From: Sandaracinaceae bacterium
GTDB lineage: Bacteria; Myxococcota_A; Polyangia; Polyangiales; Houyiibacteriaceae
Reading direction: 5' to 3'
DNA: 64,000 nt
Assembly (NCBI GenBank): GCA_016706685.1
Contig: JADJJE010000014.1
Span: 1 to 64,000, forward strand
Below the pieces are notes generated by a model that was not told the DNA's origin, did not search any database, and saw nothing but the letters and a program-made list of their open reading frames with translations. A program made the translations under genes and the position numbers. Of the stretch, positions 8,255-17,800 are shown one piece after another. The first letter of the stretch is position 1; the number at the start of each line of letters is the position of its first letter.

Positions 8255-9373
8255 GTGCGAACACCGACCGAGACCAGCCCCGCCTCTTGGCCATGGATAC
8301 GAACCGCCCCCCGGGGCAGCGCGCTCGCGCTCCTGCTGTGCCTGCTCGCCGGCTGCGGCGGCGCCTCCGCGCGCGTGGTCTACCCCGCCGAGCTGTCGGC
8401 GCGCTCGTATCCGCGCATCATCGTGGTGCACGGCAGCGAGCCCGAGGGCATCGAGTTCGCCAACCGCCTGGCGCGGCACCTCGCCACGCCGCGGGCGGGC
8501 ATCCGGCCGAGCGAGGTGTTCCTCATGCACCGCATCCAGGCCACGCAGGCCGTGGCGGAGCGCACGTTCCCGCAGTCCGCGGTGATCGTAGATCTGGACT
8601 TCCAGATCACGCACACCGGGCTCATCTACGAGACACGAGACGGCTGCTACACGACGGGCTGCGCGGGGCGGCCGGCCACCACGACCACGCACTTGCTCCG
8701 GGAGGTCTCGCTGACCCTCACGCTCACCATCCGTGAGAGCACCACGGGGCGCGTGCTCGAGGTGGTCACGCAGGCCGAGCACGAAGACGGTGGCCGCCGG
8801 GACCGGAACGTGGAAGTCGTCCTTCGTCGCCTGCAGCAACGCATCTTCCCCATGTTCGACTCCCACACGCGCGGCGTGCGCCTGCGTGTGTTCGACGTGG
8901 AGCACCCGGCCGTGATCCCCGGCCTCGAGCTGCTGCGCGCGGGTCAGTGGACGGAGGCCAGCGCCAGCCTCGAAGCCGCGCTCGCGGACGAGAGCGTGCT
9001 GGCCCTGCCACCCGAGCAGCTCGCGCGCGTCTACTACAACCTCTCGGTGGCGCGGCGCTTCGACCCGGCCACCATGGACGACCTGGCGACACACTACGCC
9101 AACGCCCGCATCCTCCTGGACGGCGCCATCCAGCTGGACCCCAGCAACGAGTACTACGTGCGCGTGCGCGACCACCTGGACGCCGACGCCCAGCGCGCCG
9201 CGGCGCTGCGGGTGCAAGAAGGCGCGGCCGCCATGCACTACGGGGACGTCCCGGCTCCCGCACCGGCAGAGACGCAGCCCGTGCCATCCGGGGCTCCGCC
9301 AACGGTGGCGCCCCAGCCGCAGCCTGCCCCCGACCCCGGCGCCGTTCCCCAGCAGCCCGCGTTCGCTCCCTAG
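8255..9373 (+). CDS. Hypothetical lipoprotein with TPR-like segment and Pro-rich tail
   Basis: The GTG at 8255 is chosen because AAGGAGGA lies 4 nt upstream and because it gives a clean lipoprotein signal (SALALLLCLLAGCGG). Upstream in-frame codons would lengthen the N-terminus without purpose. The mature part of about 340 residues has an alpha/beta region (RIIVVHGSEPEGIEFANRL, SAVIVDLDFQITHTG), a region resembling a TPR (LLRAGQWTEASASLEAAL, QLARVYYNLSVARRF) and a Pro/Ala/Gln-rich C-terminus. Function is unknown. It probably faces the periplasm. It is convergent with a GST gene, with a hairpin over both stop codons. Confidence 0.72.
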   Translation: MRTPTETSPASWPWIRTAPRGSALALLLCLLAGCGGASARVVYPAELSARSYPRIIVVHGSEPEGIEFANRLARHLATPRAGIRPSEVFLMHRIQATQAVAERTFPQSAVIVDLDFQITHTGLIYETRDGCYTTGCAGRPATTTTHLLREVSLTLTLTIRESTTGRVLEVVTQAEHEDGGRRDRNVEVVLRRLQQRIFPMFDSHTRGVRLRVFDVEHPAVIPGLELLRAGQWTEASASLEAALADESVLALPPEQLARVYYNLSVARRFDPATMDDLATHYANARILLDGAIQLDPSNEYYVRVRDHLDADAQRAAALRVQEGAAAMHYGDVPAPAPAETQPVPSGAPPTVAPQPQPAPDPGAVPQQPAFAP

Positions 9374-9396
9374 GTCTGGCGTGCGGCAGACCCTAG
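9370..9396. terminator. Candidate bidirectional hairpin at convergent gene ends
   Basis: CTAGGTCTG (9370-9378) can pair with CAGACCCTAG (9387-9396) with one bulged base. The stem overlaps the stop codons of both convergent genes. There is no T-tract, so an intrinsic terminator in the strict sense is not shown. Confidence 0.4.
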
Positions 9397-10154
9397 GCCG
9401 CGGCCTTCGTGCGCTCGCCCCGCGCGCTCGCGTAGAGCGCGTCGCGCCAGGCCAAGAGGTCCGCGAACTCGCCCACGAGCGGGGCCGCCGTCCACGCGCG
9501 CCGAAGCGCCGGCAGCAGCACGATGCGCGGGTGCTGCACGGGCTCCACCATCTGGAGGAACGTGGCCGCCATCAGGTCGACGGCGCCGAGTGAGCTCCCC
9601 TCGAAGAGGGCGCGACCGCCCAGCGCGTCCCGCAGCGCGAGGCACACGCCCCGCTGGGTGTCCACGTGGCGGTCCACCGGCGCGAGGTCGGCGCCGTACT
9701 TCTTCGCCACGAAGCGCGCGCCCTGTGCAGCCACGGGACGCAGCAGCCCGGCCAGCGGCGCCGGGCTCACCGGCAGCATGCTCTCGCGCAGCGCCTCCGG
9801 GTCCGCCAAGATCGCAGCCGTCAGGCGCGCACGCCCTGCGGCGAGGCCCTGCTCGATGCGCTCGGCCCACGCGCGGGCGCCGTCGGAGTCACTCCGCAGG
9901 CTGGGGCCGCGTCCGCACGCGTCGGCGTAGCGCATGATCGCGAGTGAGTCGTCGATGGCCCCGCCCGCGTGCACCAGCAGCGGGGCCGTGGCCTTCACGC
10001 GCAGGGTGCCGTGCGCTCGCAGGCGCAGCAGCGGCTCGCCCACCATGGGGATGTGCTCGCGGTAGCGGTACGGAATGCGGTGGTGGTCGAGCGCCCAGCG
10101 GGCGCGCTCGGTCCAGGGGGAGTAGCCCACGCCGTGCAGGGTGAGGTCACTCAT
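9393..10154 (-). CDS. Glutathione S-transferase family protein
   Basis: The protein has 253 residues. The N-terminal thioredoxin-like fold is visible in LTLHGVGYSPWTERARWALDHHRIPYRYREH and in IDDSLAIMRYAD, the conserved (E/D)S segment that binds the gamma-glutamyl group. The C-terminal helical domain (SLGAVDLMAATFLQMVEPV) carries the conserved Asp of the GST N-capping box. The usual cis-Pro between the two N-terminal halves is in KATAPLLVHAG. It is coupled to the upstream alpha/beta hydrolase by a 4-bp overlap (10151-10154), so the two form an operon, presumably for detoxification or small-molecule modification. Confidence 0.8.
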   Translation of the reverse strand: MSDLTLHGVGYSPWTERARWALDHHRIPYRYREHIPMVGEPLLRLRAHGTLRVKATAPLLVHAGGAIDDSLAIMRYADACGRGPSLRSDSDGARAWAERIEQGLAAGRARLTAAILADPEALRESMLPVSPAPLAGLLRPVAAQGARFVAKKYGADLAPVDRHVDTQRGVCLALRDALGGRALFEGSSLGAVDLMAATFLQMVEPVQHPRIVLLPALRRAWTAAPLVGEFADLLAWRDALYASARGERTKAAA

Positions 10155-11056
10155 GCGCTGGCCCTCCCCATCATGCTGGCCTGCCGCTCGCTGCGGGCAG
10201 GGGTGGTGGCGAGCGTGGCGCGCACGAACGCCGTGACGCGCTCTGCCGCGGGCTCCGGCGTGCGCGGCCAGCGGTTGTGTACGTTCTTCGTGGCGAGCCC
10301 ACGCCAGACCTCGCGCTCGACGGTGCGCTGCCCCAGCTTGCCGAGCGTGTGCTCCACGGCCGCCTCGGGCGCCAGGTCGTCGCCCAGAACGCGCAGGGCC
10401 AGCACGGGCGCACGCCCCGCGGCCAGCAGCGCTTCACCGTCGAAGGCGCCGAAGCGGTAGGCTCCCGTGCGCGCGAGCCGCGCCCACTGCTGCATCACGC
10501 TGCGCGCTTCGCGCCCCGCGAAGCCGGCCTGCTCACCGGGGAAGTGCCCCACCACGCCCGCGAGCGCGGCGCTGAAACGTGTGCCCAGCGCGATCTTCAG
10601 CGCCGCCAGCCCGCGCCACGCGCGGTAGTACGGCGAGCCGGAAGCCACCAGGGCCACCCCCGCCGCGCCGCTCGGGTGCAGCCCGGACTCCAGCAACGCG
10701 ATCTGACCGCCGATGGAGTGCCCCAGCCAAAAGACCGGCACTCCCGGCAACGCTCGCGAGGCGGCGTCACGTGCGGCGGCGGCGTGCGTCACCAGCTCGG
10801 GGTAGCCCCAGTCCACACGACGCGACGCGCGCACGGGGCTCGCGCCGTGCCCGGGGAGATCGATGGCCGCCGCATGCACTCCCTCGACCGCCAGCCGCGC
10901 CACGAGGGGAGCGTAGTACTCCGCTCGCAGCCCCAGCGCCGGCAGCACCAGCACGATGGGCGCGCGAACGGAGCGCGAGAGCGTCAGCACCGCCGACTGG
11001 GTGCCGCCGATCGTGGGAAAGTCGAAGCCTTGCGTAGAGCGATCGTCGGGTGAGTC
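10151..11056 (-). CDS. Alpha/beta hydrolase
   Basis: From the ATG at 11056 the protein has 301 residues; an in-frame start at 11101 would run through the palindromic operator. The strand order is typical: VLVLPALGLRAEYYAPLVAR, the Asp-x-x-Gly-x-Gly turn in DLPGHGAS, and the nucleophile elbow GHSIGG with the serine nucleophile. The catalytic acid is probably in LRVLGDDLAP and the base His in KNVHNRWP, both at the expected places. The family covers esterases and lipases; the substrate is unknown. It is the first gene of an operon with the GST gene and is preceded by a TTGAC-N4-GTCAA site. Confidence 0.82.
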   Translation of the reverse strand, partial: DSPDDRSTQGFDFPTIGGTQSAVLTLSRSVRAPIVLVLPALGLRAEYYAPLVARLAVEGVHAAAIDLPGHGASPVRASRRVDWGYPELVTHAAAARDAASRALPGVPVFWLGHSIGGQIALLESGLHPSGAAGVALVASGSPYYRAWRGLAALKIALGTRFSAALAGVVGHFPGEQAGFAGREARSVMQQWARLARTGAYRFGAFDGEALLAAGRAPVLALRVLGDDLAPEAAVEHTLGKLGQRTVEREVWRGLATKNVHNRWPRTPEPAAERVTAFVRATLATTPARSERQASMMGRASA

Positions 11057-11093
11057 CATGCACAGCACCCTAGCGACGGCCCCCCTGGCCTGC

Positions 11094-11109
11094 CTTGACA
11101 TCCGTCAAG
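11094..11109. promoter_or_regulatory. Crp/Fnr-type operator palindrome
   Basis: The perfect palindrome CTTGACATCCGTCAAG has the TTGAC-N4-GTCAA layout used by FNR/FixK/DNR-type regulators. It lies 38 bp upstream of the alpha/beta hydrolase start and overlaps the stop codon of the neighbouring Crp/Fnr gene. That regulator has the Glu-x-x-Ser-Arg recognition residues that read the TTGA half-site, so self-contained local control is a reasonable inference. Confidence 0.6.
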
Positions 11110-11686
11110 AACGACGAGCGCGCCCGCGCGCAGCACGCACCCGGCTGAGGGACTCGGGCGCCACGCCCAGGTACGACGCCACGTGGTAACCCGGCATGCC
11201 CTGCACGATGTCCGCATCCATGTGCGCCACGAAGTACTCGTAGCGCTCGGCGGCGGACTTCCACTGCAGCATGCGCAGGCGCCGCTCCATCGACAGGTAG
11301 TGCTGCTCGGCCAGCACGCGGCGCATGCGCTCCGCCAGCTCGCCCGGGTGGTCGTCCTGGAAGTCCGCGAGCCGCGAGCGATAGCCCGTCACTTCGGTCA
11401 CGGCCTCGAGCGTCTCTTCGGCGGGCGTCCCACGGATGAAGCTGGCGAGCGCCAGCACCACGGACGGAGCGTTCAGGAAGCGTAGGTTCACCTCGCGGTC
11501 GTCGTGGTGGTAGTAGGCGCGCACCAGCCCCCCGGCCAGCACCACCACCTCCCGGCACACGCTGCCCTCGTTGAAGATGGCCTCGCCGGGCGCGTAGCGC
11601 ACCGGGCGGCGGTATGGCGCCAAGAGGGCCTGCTCCTCGGCGCTGAGCAGCAGGTGGGGTGCGACGAGTGCGGCGACGTCGGTCAT
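11105..11686 (-). CDS. Crp/Fnr family transcriptional regulator
   Basis: From the ATG at 11686 the protein has 193 residues. The N-terminal part is a cyclic-nucleotide-binding-type beta barrel (YRRPVRYAPGEAIFNEGSVCREVVVLAGG), followed by the dimer helix and a winged helix-turn-helix whose recognition helix is in YLGVAPESLSRVRAA. Glu178, Ser181 and Arg182 are the E-x-x-S-R set that reads TTGA half-sites in FNR relatives. Only one cysteine is present, so it does not bind an FNR-type iron-sulfur cluster. It lies just upstream of the hydrolase/GST operon on the same strand and 45 bp from the divergent antiporter gene. Confidence 0.85.
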   Translation of the reverse strand: MTDVAALVAPHLLLSAEEQALLAPYRRPVRYAPGEAIFNEGSVCREVVVLAGGLVRAYYHHDDREVNLRFLNAPSVVLALASFIRGTPAEETLEAVTEVTGYRSRLADFQDDHPGELAERMRRVLAEQHYLSMERRLRMLQWKSAAERYEYFVAHMDADIVQGMPGYHVASYLGVAPESLSRVRAARGRARRS

Positions 11687-11731
11687 CGTGGTGCTATGCT
11701 CCGCGGCCTCTTGACGATATAGGAGCGTGCG

Positions 11732-12913
11732 ATGGCTGGCGGCGGCGGCGGAACCACTTGGGTAAAGATTCTGGGCCTCGGGCTCGCGCTCCTCACGCTC
11801 GCGCACGGGCTGGTGGTCGCCCAGGTCGAGCTCGGCTTCGGGCACCCCGCGCTCCTCGCCGTCGGTGGCCTGATGGTGGTGTTCGGCTCCTGCGAGGCCA
11901 TGATCCTGTGTGTGGAGGGTATCGCACAGCGCATGCGCTGGAACCCCTTCGTGGCCGGCACCATGGCGGGGCTCGCCGCCAATGTCCCGGAGCTCATCAT
12001 GCTGGGCTTCGTGTTGGCTGCGAAGCCGCGCTTGGGCTTCATCGTGGTGGCCATGACGCTGCACGTGGGGGCCATGGCCTTCGGCCTCTACAGCGGTCTC
12101 CTGCCACGTGACGCCTCGGGCCACGCGCGGCTCCCCGAGCCCCTGGTCAAGCTCTCCACGGACCAGTTCGCGGGCGCGGGCGGCGCCTACCTGGCCACCG
12201 GGCTCATCATGCTCATGCTGCACACCTTCTCGGCTGGCAGCCACGGCGGTCAGGGCCTCGGCCCGGTGGACCTCTACACCATCGGTGGGCTGCTGCTGCT
12301 GGTGCAGGTGGTGGGCATCGTGGAGCTGGTGCGGCGCTTCGGCGGCACGGCCAAGGACGAAGAGTGGGTCGGCTCGGTGGCCGAAGCCGAGGTCGCGGCC
12401 GAGGCCCCGGTCCCCCTCGGGCGCATCCTCGGCTTCGGGGCGCTGGGCCTCACCACGTCGGTCATCGGCGGCCACGCCGTGGGCGACTTCGCCGACGCGC
12501 TGGTGGTCCGGCTCGCAGAGGCCGGCTACTCCGAGATGGTGGGCGCGCTGGTGCTGTCGGTGTTCGCATGCGCCGGCGGCTACATCATGATCGCCTCGGC
12601 CCACGTGCGCGGCATGTACGACCTCGCGCTCGCCAACGTGTCGGGCGCCATCACCCAGAACGCGGTCATGGTCATGCCCGTGGCGCTCATCCTCCTGGCC
12701 ATCTTCGGTCAGCTGGGCGTCATCCCCCTGCTGCCCAGCGGCGCCATCCTGCCCATCGACCTCGAGACCACCTCGGTGGTCCTGCTCATGTTCCCGCCGC
12801 TGCTCATCCTCTGGAAGGCGGTCAAGGACGACGGGCGCGTCAGCTGGGTGGAGACTGCCTCCATGGTGGCCGTCTTCGGCCTCACGCTGTACTTCCTGGC
12901 CGAGCACGGCTGA
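11732..12913 (+). CDS. Sodium/calcium-exchanger-like (CaCA superfamily) membrane protein
   Basis: The protein has 393 residues, about ten or eleven membrane helices, and no signal peptide. Two inverted alpha-repeat-like segments are visible: GLAANVPELIMLGFVL in the first half, with the conserved polar Pro-Glu, and MYDLALANVSGAITQNAV in the second half, with Asp and Asn. A charged cytoplasmic loop (GGTAKDEEWVGSVAEAE) separates the halves. CaCA proteins exchange cations across the inner membrane; which ion is not clear because the signatures are divergent. AGGAG is 7 nt upstream of the ATG. The gene diverges from the Crp/Fnr gene. Confidence 0.7.
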   Translation: MAGGGGGTTWVKILGLGLALLTLAHGLVVAQVELGFGHPALLAVGGLMVVFGSCEAMILCVEGIAQRMRWNPFVAGTMAGLAANVPELIMLGFVLAAKPRLGFIVVAMTLHVGAMAFGLYSGLLPRDASGHARLPEPLVKLSTDQFAGAGGAYLATGLIMLMLHTFSAGSHGGQGLGPVDLYTIGGLLLLVQVVGIVELVRRFGGTAKDEEWVGSVAEAEVAAEAPVPLGRILGFGALGLTTSVIGGHAVGDFADALVVRLAEAGYSEMVGALVLSVFACAGGYIMIASAHVRGMYDLALANVSGAITQNAVMVMPVALILLAIFGQLGVIPLLPSGAILPIDLETTSVVLLMFPPLLILWKAVKDDGRVSWVETASMVAVFGLTLYFLAEHG

Positions 12914-13244
12914 CCGCGCGCCCCGCGGGCCACCCTTGCCTCGGTCGCCTCAGTCGCCGCTGGGGGGGCAGCTGCGCAGCGGGGAGGGGGGGCTGCTCGC
13001 GGTCGGGCACCAGCAGGCAGACGCCCACCCACACGACGCTCAAGACGGCCGCGGGTACGCCGAGCGGCCAGGGGTACCCCTTGCCTCTCAGGTACGTGCA
13101 GCAGCCATAGGCGAGCGCGACGGACGCCACGACACCCACGCCGTACTGCACGACCAGGATGTCACGGCCGAAGTAGGCCAGGGCATGCAGGGCCACGCCC
13201 GCCGCCATCCACTTGTGCCCGAGGGCTTCCGTACCGGCAATCAC
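12882..13244 (-). CDS. Small membrane protein, hypothetical
   Basis: The product has 120 residues from a GTG at 13244, or 108 from an ATG at 13208. It has three likely membrane segments (MAAGVALHALAYFG, YGVGVVASVALAYGCCTYL, PLGVPAAVLSVVWVGVCLLV) and a basic, Pro-rich C-terminus. The hydrophobic pattern makes it more credible than the usual antisense open frames in this GC-rich DNA. Its 3' end overlaps the 3' end of the antiporter gene by 32 bp, tail to tail. No family is recognised. Confidence 0.5.
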   Translation of the reverse strand: MIAGTEALGHKWMAAGVALHALAYFGRDILVVQYGVGVVASVALAYGCCTYLRGKGYPWPLGVPAAVLSVVWVGVCLLVPDREQPPLPAAQLPPQRRLRRPRQGWPAGRAVSRARPGSTA

Positions 13245-13395
13245 GCCGCTGCCTATAGCACGGCGGCCCGACCGTGCGCTTTCTCCAGCGAAGCAACGAT
13301 TCCGAAATCTGCCCGAAACACCGCCCCGCCAATCTCACCTTCGAACGCTAGAAACCAACGCCACCGCTCTGGTGCGCGGTGCAGGAGAAATTTGG

Positions 13396-14640
13396 ATGAC
13401 TGAGATCAACGGGGCGGATACCGCCTGGGTGCTCGTTTCGTGTGCGCTCGTGCTCTTGATGACGCCGGGGCTCGCGCTGTTCTACGGCGGCATGGTCAAC
13501 AGCCGCAACGTGCTCTCGACCTTCATGCACAGCTTCATCGCGCTCGGCGTGATGACCATCCAGTGGGTCGTCATCGGCTACTCCATCTCCTTCGCACCCG
13601 ACATCGGCAACGGCCTCACGGGCGGCCTCGACCACGTCTTCCTCATGGGCGTGGCGCATGACGAGGTCCGCAGCGGGCTCACCATCCCGCACATCCTGTT
13701 CATGGGCTTCCAGATGATGTTCGCCATCATCACGCCCGCCCTGATCTCGGGCGCCATCGCCGAGCGCATGAAGTTCAGCGCCTACCTGCTCTTCATCGTG
13801 CTCTGGGGCACCCTGGTCTATGACCCGCTCTGCCACTGGGTCTGGGGCGGCGGCTGGCTCGGGACCCGCGGCGCGCTCGACTTCGCTGGCGGCACGGTCG
13901 TGCACCTCAGCGCCGGCGCTGGCGCTCTCGTCGCCGCCATCGTGGTGGGCAAGCGCAAGCGCCCCTCCCCGCCGCACAACCTCACCATGACCCTCACGGG
14001 CGCGGGCCTGCTGTGGTTCGGCTGGTTCGGCTTCAACGCCGGCAGCGCCCTGATGGCCAATGGCCAGGCCTCCCTCGCGCTCGTGAACACGCACATCGCG
14101 GCAGCCGCAGCGGCCTGCTCGTGGGTCCTCGCGGAGCGTATCAAGCACGGCCGCGTCACCGCGCTCGGCGTGGCGTCCGGTCTGGTCGCCGGCCTGGTGG
14201 TCATCACCCCCGCGGCGGGCTTCGTGACGCCCACCAGCGCCCTCATCATGGGCCTCGTCGCGGGCCCCGTGTGCTACGGCGCGGTGCTCGCGAAGAACAA
14301 GCTCGGCTATGACGACTCGCTCGACGCCTTCGGCGTGCACGGCGTGGGCGGCTTCCTCGGCGCCGTGCTGACGGGTGTCTTCGCCATCTCCGCGCTCACC
14401 CCCGGCGGCGCCAAGGGCCTGCTCGAGGGCGACACACACCTCTTCATCGAGAACATCATCGGTGTGGTCGTGGCTGCCATCTTCTCGGCCGTGGTGACCT
14501 ACGTCATCCTCAAGGTCATCGACAAGACCATCGGTCTGCGCGTCGACGAGGAGCAAGAGGCCGAGGGTCTCGACACGGCGACCCATGGCGAGAAGGGCTA
14601 CCTCTTCGGCGGCGCTGGCGCCATGGCCACCGAGGAGTGA
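13396..14640 (+). CDS. amt: Ammonium transporter (Amt/MEP/Rh family)
   Basis: It conducts ammonium/ammonia across the inner membrane. The ATG at 13396 has AGGAGA 8 nt upstream; an earlier in-frame start would precede this site. The 414-residue protein has about eleven helices and family signatures: TPGLALFYGGMV, MFAIITPALISGAIAERMKF, DFAGGTVVHLSAGAGALV (with the first pore His) and FGVHGVGGFLGAVLTGVF (with the second pore His). No glnK gene is adjacent, unlike many bacteria, so PII control, if any, comes from elsewhere. A strong intrinsic terminator follows at 14685. Confidence 0.95.
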   Translation: MTEINGADTAWVLVSCALVLLMTPGLALFYGGMVNSRNVLSTFMHSFIALGVMTIQWVVIGYSISFAPDIGNGLTGGLDHVFLMGVAHDEVRSGLTIPHILFMGFQMMFAIITPALISGAIAERMKFSAYLLFIVLWGTLVYDPLCHWVWGGGWLGTRGALDFAGGTVVHLSAGAGALVAAIVVGKRKRPSPPHNLTMTLTGAGLLWFGWFGFNAGSALMANGQASLALVNTHIAAAAAACSWVLAERIKHGRVTALGVASGLVAGLVVITPAAGFVTPTSALIMGLVAGPVCYGAVLAKNKLGYDDSLDAFGVHGVGGFLGAVLTGVFAISALTPGGAKGLLEGDTHLFIENIIGVVVAAIFSAVVTYVILKVIDKTIGLRVDEEQEAEGLDTATHGEKGYLFGGAGAMATEE

Positions 14641-14684
14641 GCCACACGTGAGAGCGGCGGGACACGTGTTCCGCCACACCAAAC

Positions 14685-14719
14685 ACCGGGGCGCGACACC
14701 AGTCGTTGCCCCGGTTTTT
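14685..14719 (+). terminator. Intrinsic terminator after amt
   Basis: An 8-bp perfect GC-rich stem, ACCGGGGC (14685-14692) with GCCCCGGT (14708-14715), is followed directly by TTTT. It lies 44 bp after the amt stop codon. Confidence 0.85.
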
Positions 14720-14807
14720 CGTTGACCCCCACGCCCGCGCCCGCGCACTCTAGCGATGCTGCTGCGAGCAGGCCCAATCGTCCTGGGTTCCCGGCAGGCT
14801 GCCTCCT

Positions 14808-17800
14808 ATGCACCTCGACTTCGCCGAGCTCGACAAGATCTACGATGCTGGCCGAACGACCGTATACGGAGGCCTGACGCTCCCCGGTGGTCGCAGGGCG
14901 GTCGTCAAGACCATCCGTGACGCCTTCCCGTCGCGGCGCCTCATCCGCGGCTTGCGCCAAGAGCAGCGCCTCCTCGAGTCGCTCAACGCCCCGGGCATCA
15001 TCAAGAGCTACGGGCTGGTCAGCCAGGACGGCTGGCTCGCGCTGCTCATCGAGGACTTCGGCGGCGTGTCGCTGGCCACGGCCTGTCGGGGGCGGCGGCT
15101 CAACCTGGACACCTTCCTCGAGGTGGCCATCGGCGTGGCCGACGCGCTCGCCAGCGTCCACGAGGCTGGCATCATCCACAAGGACGTCAGCCCCGGGAAC
15201 ATCGTGTGGAACGTGGACACCGGCGTGGTGAAGCTGGTGGACTTCGGCATCTCGGTGCGCGCCTCTCACGACCGCGCGCTGCGCGACGTCAGCGAGCTCG
15301 AGGGCACGCTGGCCTACATCGCGCCCGAGCAGACGGGGCGCACGCACCGCCGCATCGACTGGCGCACGGACCTCTACTCGTTGGGCTGCACGCTCTACGA
15401 CGCGCTGCTCGGGCGGCCGCCGTTCGACTCCACCGACATCCTCGAGCTGGTGCACGCGCACCTGGCCGTGGCCCCGCGTCCTGCGCACGAGGTGGACTCG
15501 TCCGTGCCCGTGGCGCTCTCCAACGTGCTCGCGCGGCTGCTCGAGAAGAACGGCGAAGACCGCTACCAGAGCGCCTTCGGGCTGGCCACGGACCTGCGCC
15601 GCATCCGAGCCGCGCTCGCCAAGACCGGTCACTGTGAGCCCTTCGAGCTGACCACGGCGGCGGCGCCCAATCGCCTCGAGGCGCCCGACAAGCTCTACGG
15701 CCGTGAGCGCGAGCTCGCCTGGCTGCGCGAGCGCTTCCGTGACGCGGCGGGTGAGGGCGCCAACCTGTGCCTCATCTCGGGCTACTCGGGCATCGGCAAG
15801 ACCGCCCTGGTGGAGCACGCCGAGGCCGAGAACGTGGCGCAGCAGGGCACCTACGTGGCCGGCAAGTTCGACCAGTTCAAGCGCGGGGTGCCGTATGCCT
15901 CGCTCATCAGCGCCTTCGAGCAGCTGGTGGGGCAGCTGGTCGCGCAGCCGGCCGAGGTCACGCGCGTCTACCGCGAGCGCATCCTCGAGGCGGTCGAGCC
16001 CAACGCGCAGGTGCTCATCGACGTCATCCCCGACTTGCGCCTGCTGTTGGGTGACCAGCCCGCCGTGGCCGACCTGCCTGCCGCCGAAGCCGAGAACCGC
16101 CTGAACGTGGTGCTCGGCCGCTTCGTCCGCGCGCTGCCCGATCCGGGGCGGCCCTTCGTCATCTTCTTGGATGACCTCCAGTGGGCGGACCTGCCTTCGT
16201 TGCACGCCATCGGGCGCTTCGTGACCGACCCGCAGGCGCGCCACCTGCTCATCGTGGGGGCCTACCGCGAGAACGAGGTGGGCGCCGCGCATCCTCTGCG
16301 CGCGCTGATCGAGCGCGTGCGCGACGCCGGTCGCTTGAGCGACCTCCAGCTGGGGCCGCTCACCCGTGAGGACACGCACGCCCTGGTGCGCGACGCGTTC
16401 GGCGGTGCCCCGGACGCCGCCGCGGTGGCCGACATCTGCCACGAGAAGACGGCGGGCAACCCGTTCTTCCTGAACCAGTTCCTGCAGGGCCTCTACGAGC
16501 GGCAGTTGGTGCGCTTCGACTACGAAGCGGGCATTTGGCGGGCCGATCTCGCGCGGCTGCGCGAGCAGGACTTCACCGACAACGTGGTGGAGTTCATGAG
16601 CCAGAAGGTGGGGACGCTCGAGGGCCCTGCGCAGCGCGCGCTCTCGGTGGCGTCCGTGATCGGCAACCAGTTCCGCCTCGACCAGCTGGGCGCGCTCCTG
16701 GGCGACGCCGATGCCGCGGCAGACGGAGCGACCCAGGCCGAAGACCGCGCGCTCGCGGCCCTCGACCCCGCGCGCGCGCTGGGGCTCATCTACGTGGAGT
16801 CGGGCGACGTGGTGACGGGCCGCTTCTCGCACGACCGCGTGCAGCAAGCGGCCTACGAGCGCCTCGCGAAAGACGAGCGCGACGCCATCCACCACCAGCT
16901 CGGCAAGGGCCTCCTGGCTGCGTACCACGGCGGGGACGAGACCCAGCTCTTCGACGCCACCAACCACCTCAACCACGTGCCGGTCGCGGACCTGCCGCCC
17001 AGCGAGCGTCGGCCCCTGGCCGAGCTCAACCTGCGCGCGGCTCGCCAAGCGCGGGCATCCAGCGCCTATCACGTGGCCTACGCGTTCGCGCAGGCGGGCC
17101 TCGCGCGCCAGCCGCAAGACGGCTTCGAGCGCGACTACCGCCTCACCGCCGACCTGCACCTCGAGGCGGCCGAGTCAGCCTTCCTGACGGGTGACTACGC
17201 CGCCATGGAGCGCGAGCTCGACACCCTGCTCAAGGGGGCGCGCGACGTGTTCGACGAGGTGCGCGCCTACGAGATCCGCGTGGTGGCGCAGAACGCCCGC
17301 AACGACCTCGTGGGGGCCATGCAGGCGTGCCTCGACGCGCTGGCCAAGCTGGGCATCGTGCTGGACGTGAAGCCCACGCAGGGTGCCGTGGTGAGTCACC
17401 TGCTGCGCACCAAGCTGGCGCTGCGTGGCAAGTCCGTGGAGGAGCTGTCCGCCCTCCCCGCGTCCCGCGGGCGCCACGAGCAAGCCGCGTCGCGCCTGCT
17501 CATGTCGCTCATCGGGCCGGCCTACTATGCGTCGCCCAACCTGCTGCCCATCGCCGCCTTCACGGTGGTGCGCCTGGCGCTCGACAAGGGCGTGTGCGCC
17601 GAGTCCGCCACCGGCTTCGCGCTCTACGGTCTCGTGCTCTGCACGCTGTCCGACTTCGAGGGTGCCTACCGCTACGGGCAGGTGGGCATGGCCATCGCCG
17701 AACGCTTCGAGGGCACCCGCCACGCCAACCGCGCGCGCCACCTCTACAACACGCACGTGCGCCTGTGGAAGGAGCCGTGGATCCGCTCGGCCGACGCGCT

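Noticed and set aside
11732..11770. A second FNR-type site before the antiporter gene (TTGACGATATAGG near 11712)
   Set aside because: Only one half-site TTGAC is present; the facing half does not match, so it is not a palindrome.
11105..12907. A 600-residue minus-strand protein spanning the Crp/Fnr gene and the whole antiporter gene
   Set aside because: The upstream part is antisense to the antiporter and His/Glu/Gln-rich without motifs. The real protein starts at 11686.
14598..17159. Long open reading frames on the minus strand opposite the giant kinase-cyclase gene (also 17175-18719)
   Set aside because: High GC leaves antisense frames open. The translations are composed of Arg/Ala/His/Val-rich text without domain motifs, whereas the plus-strand protein has clear domains in order.
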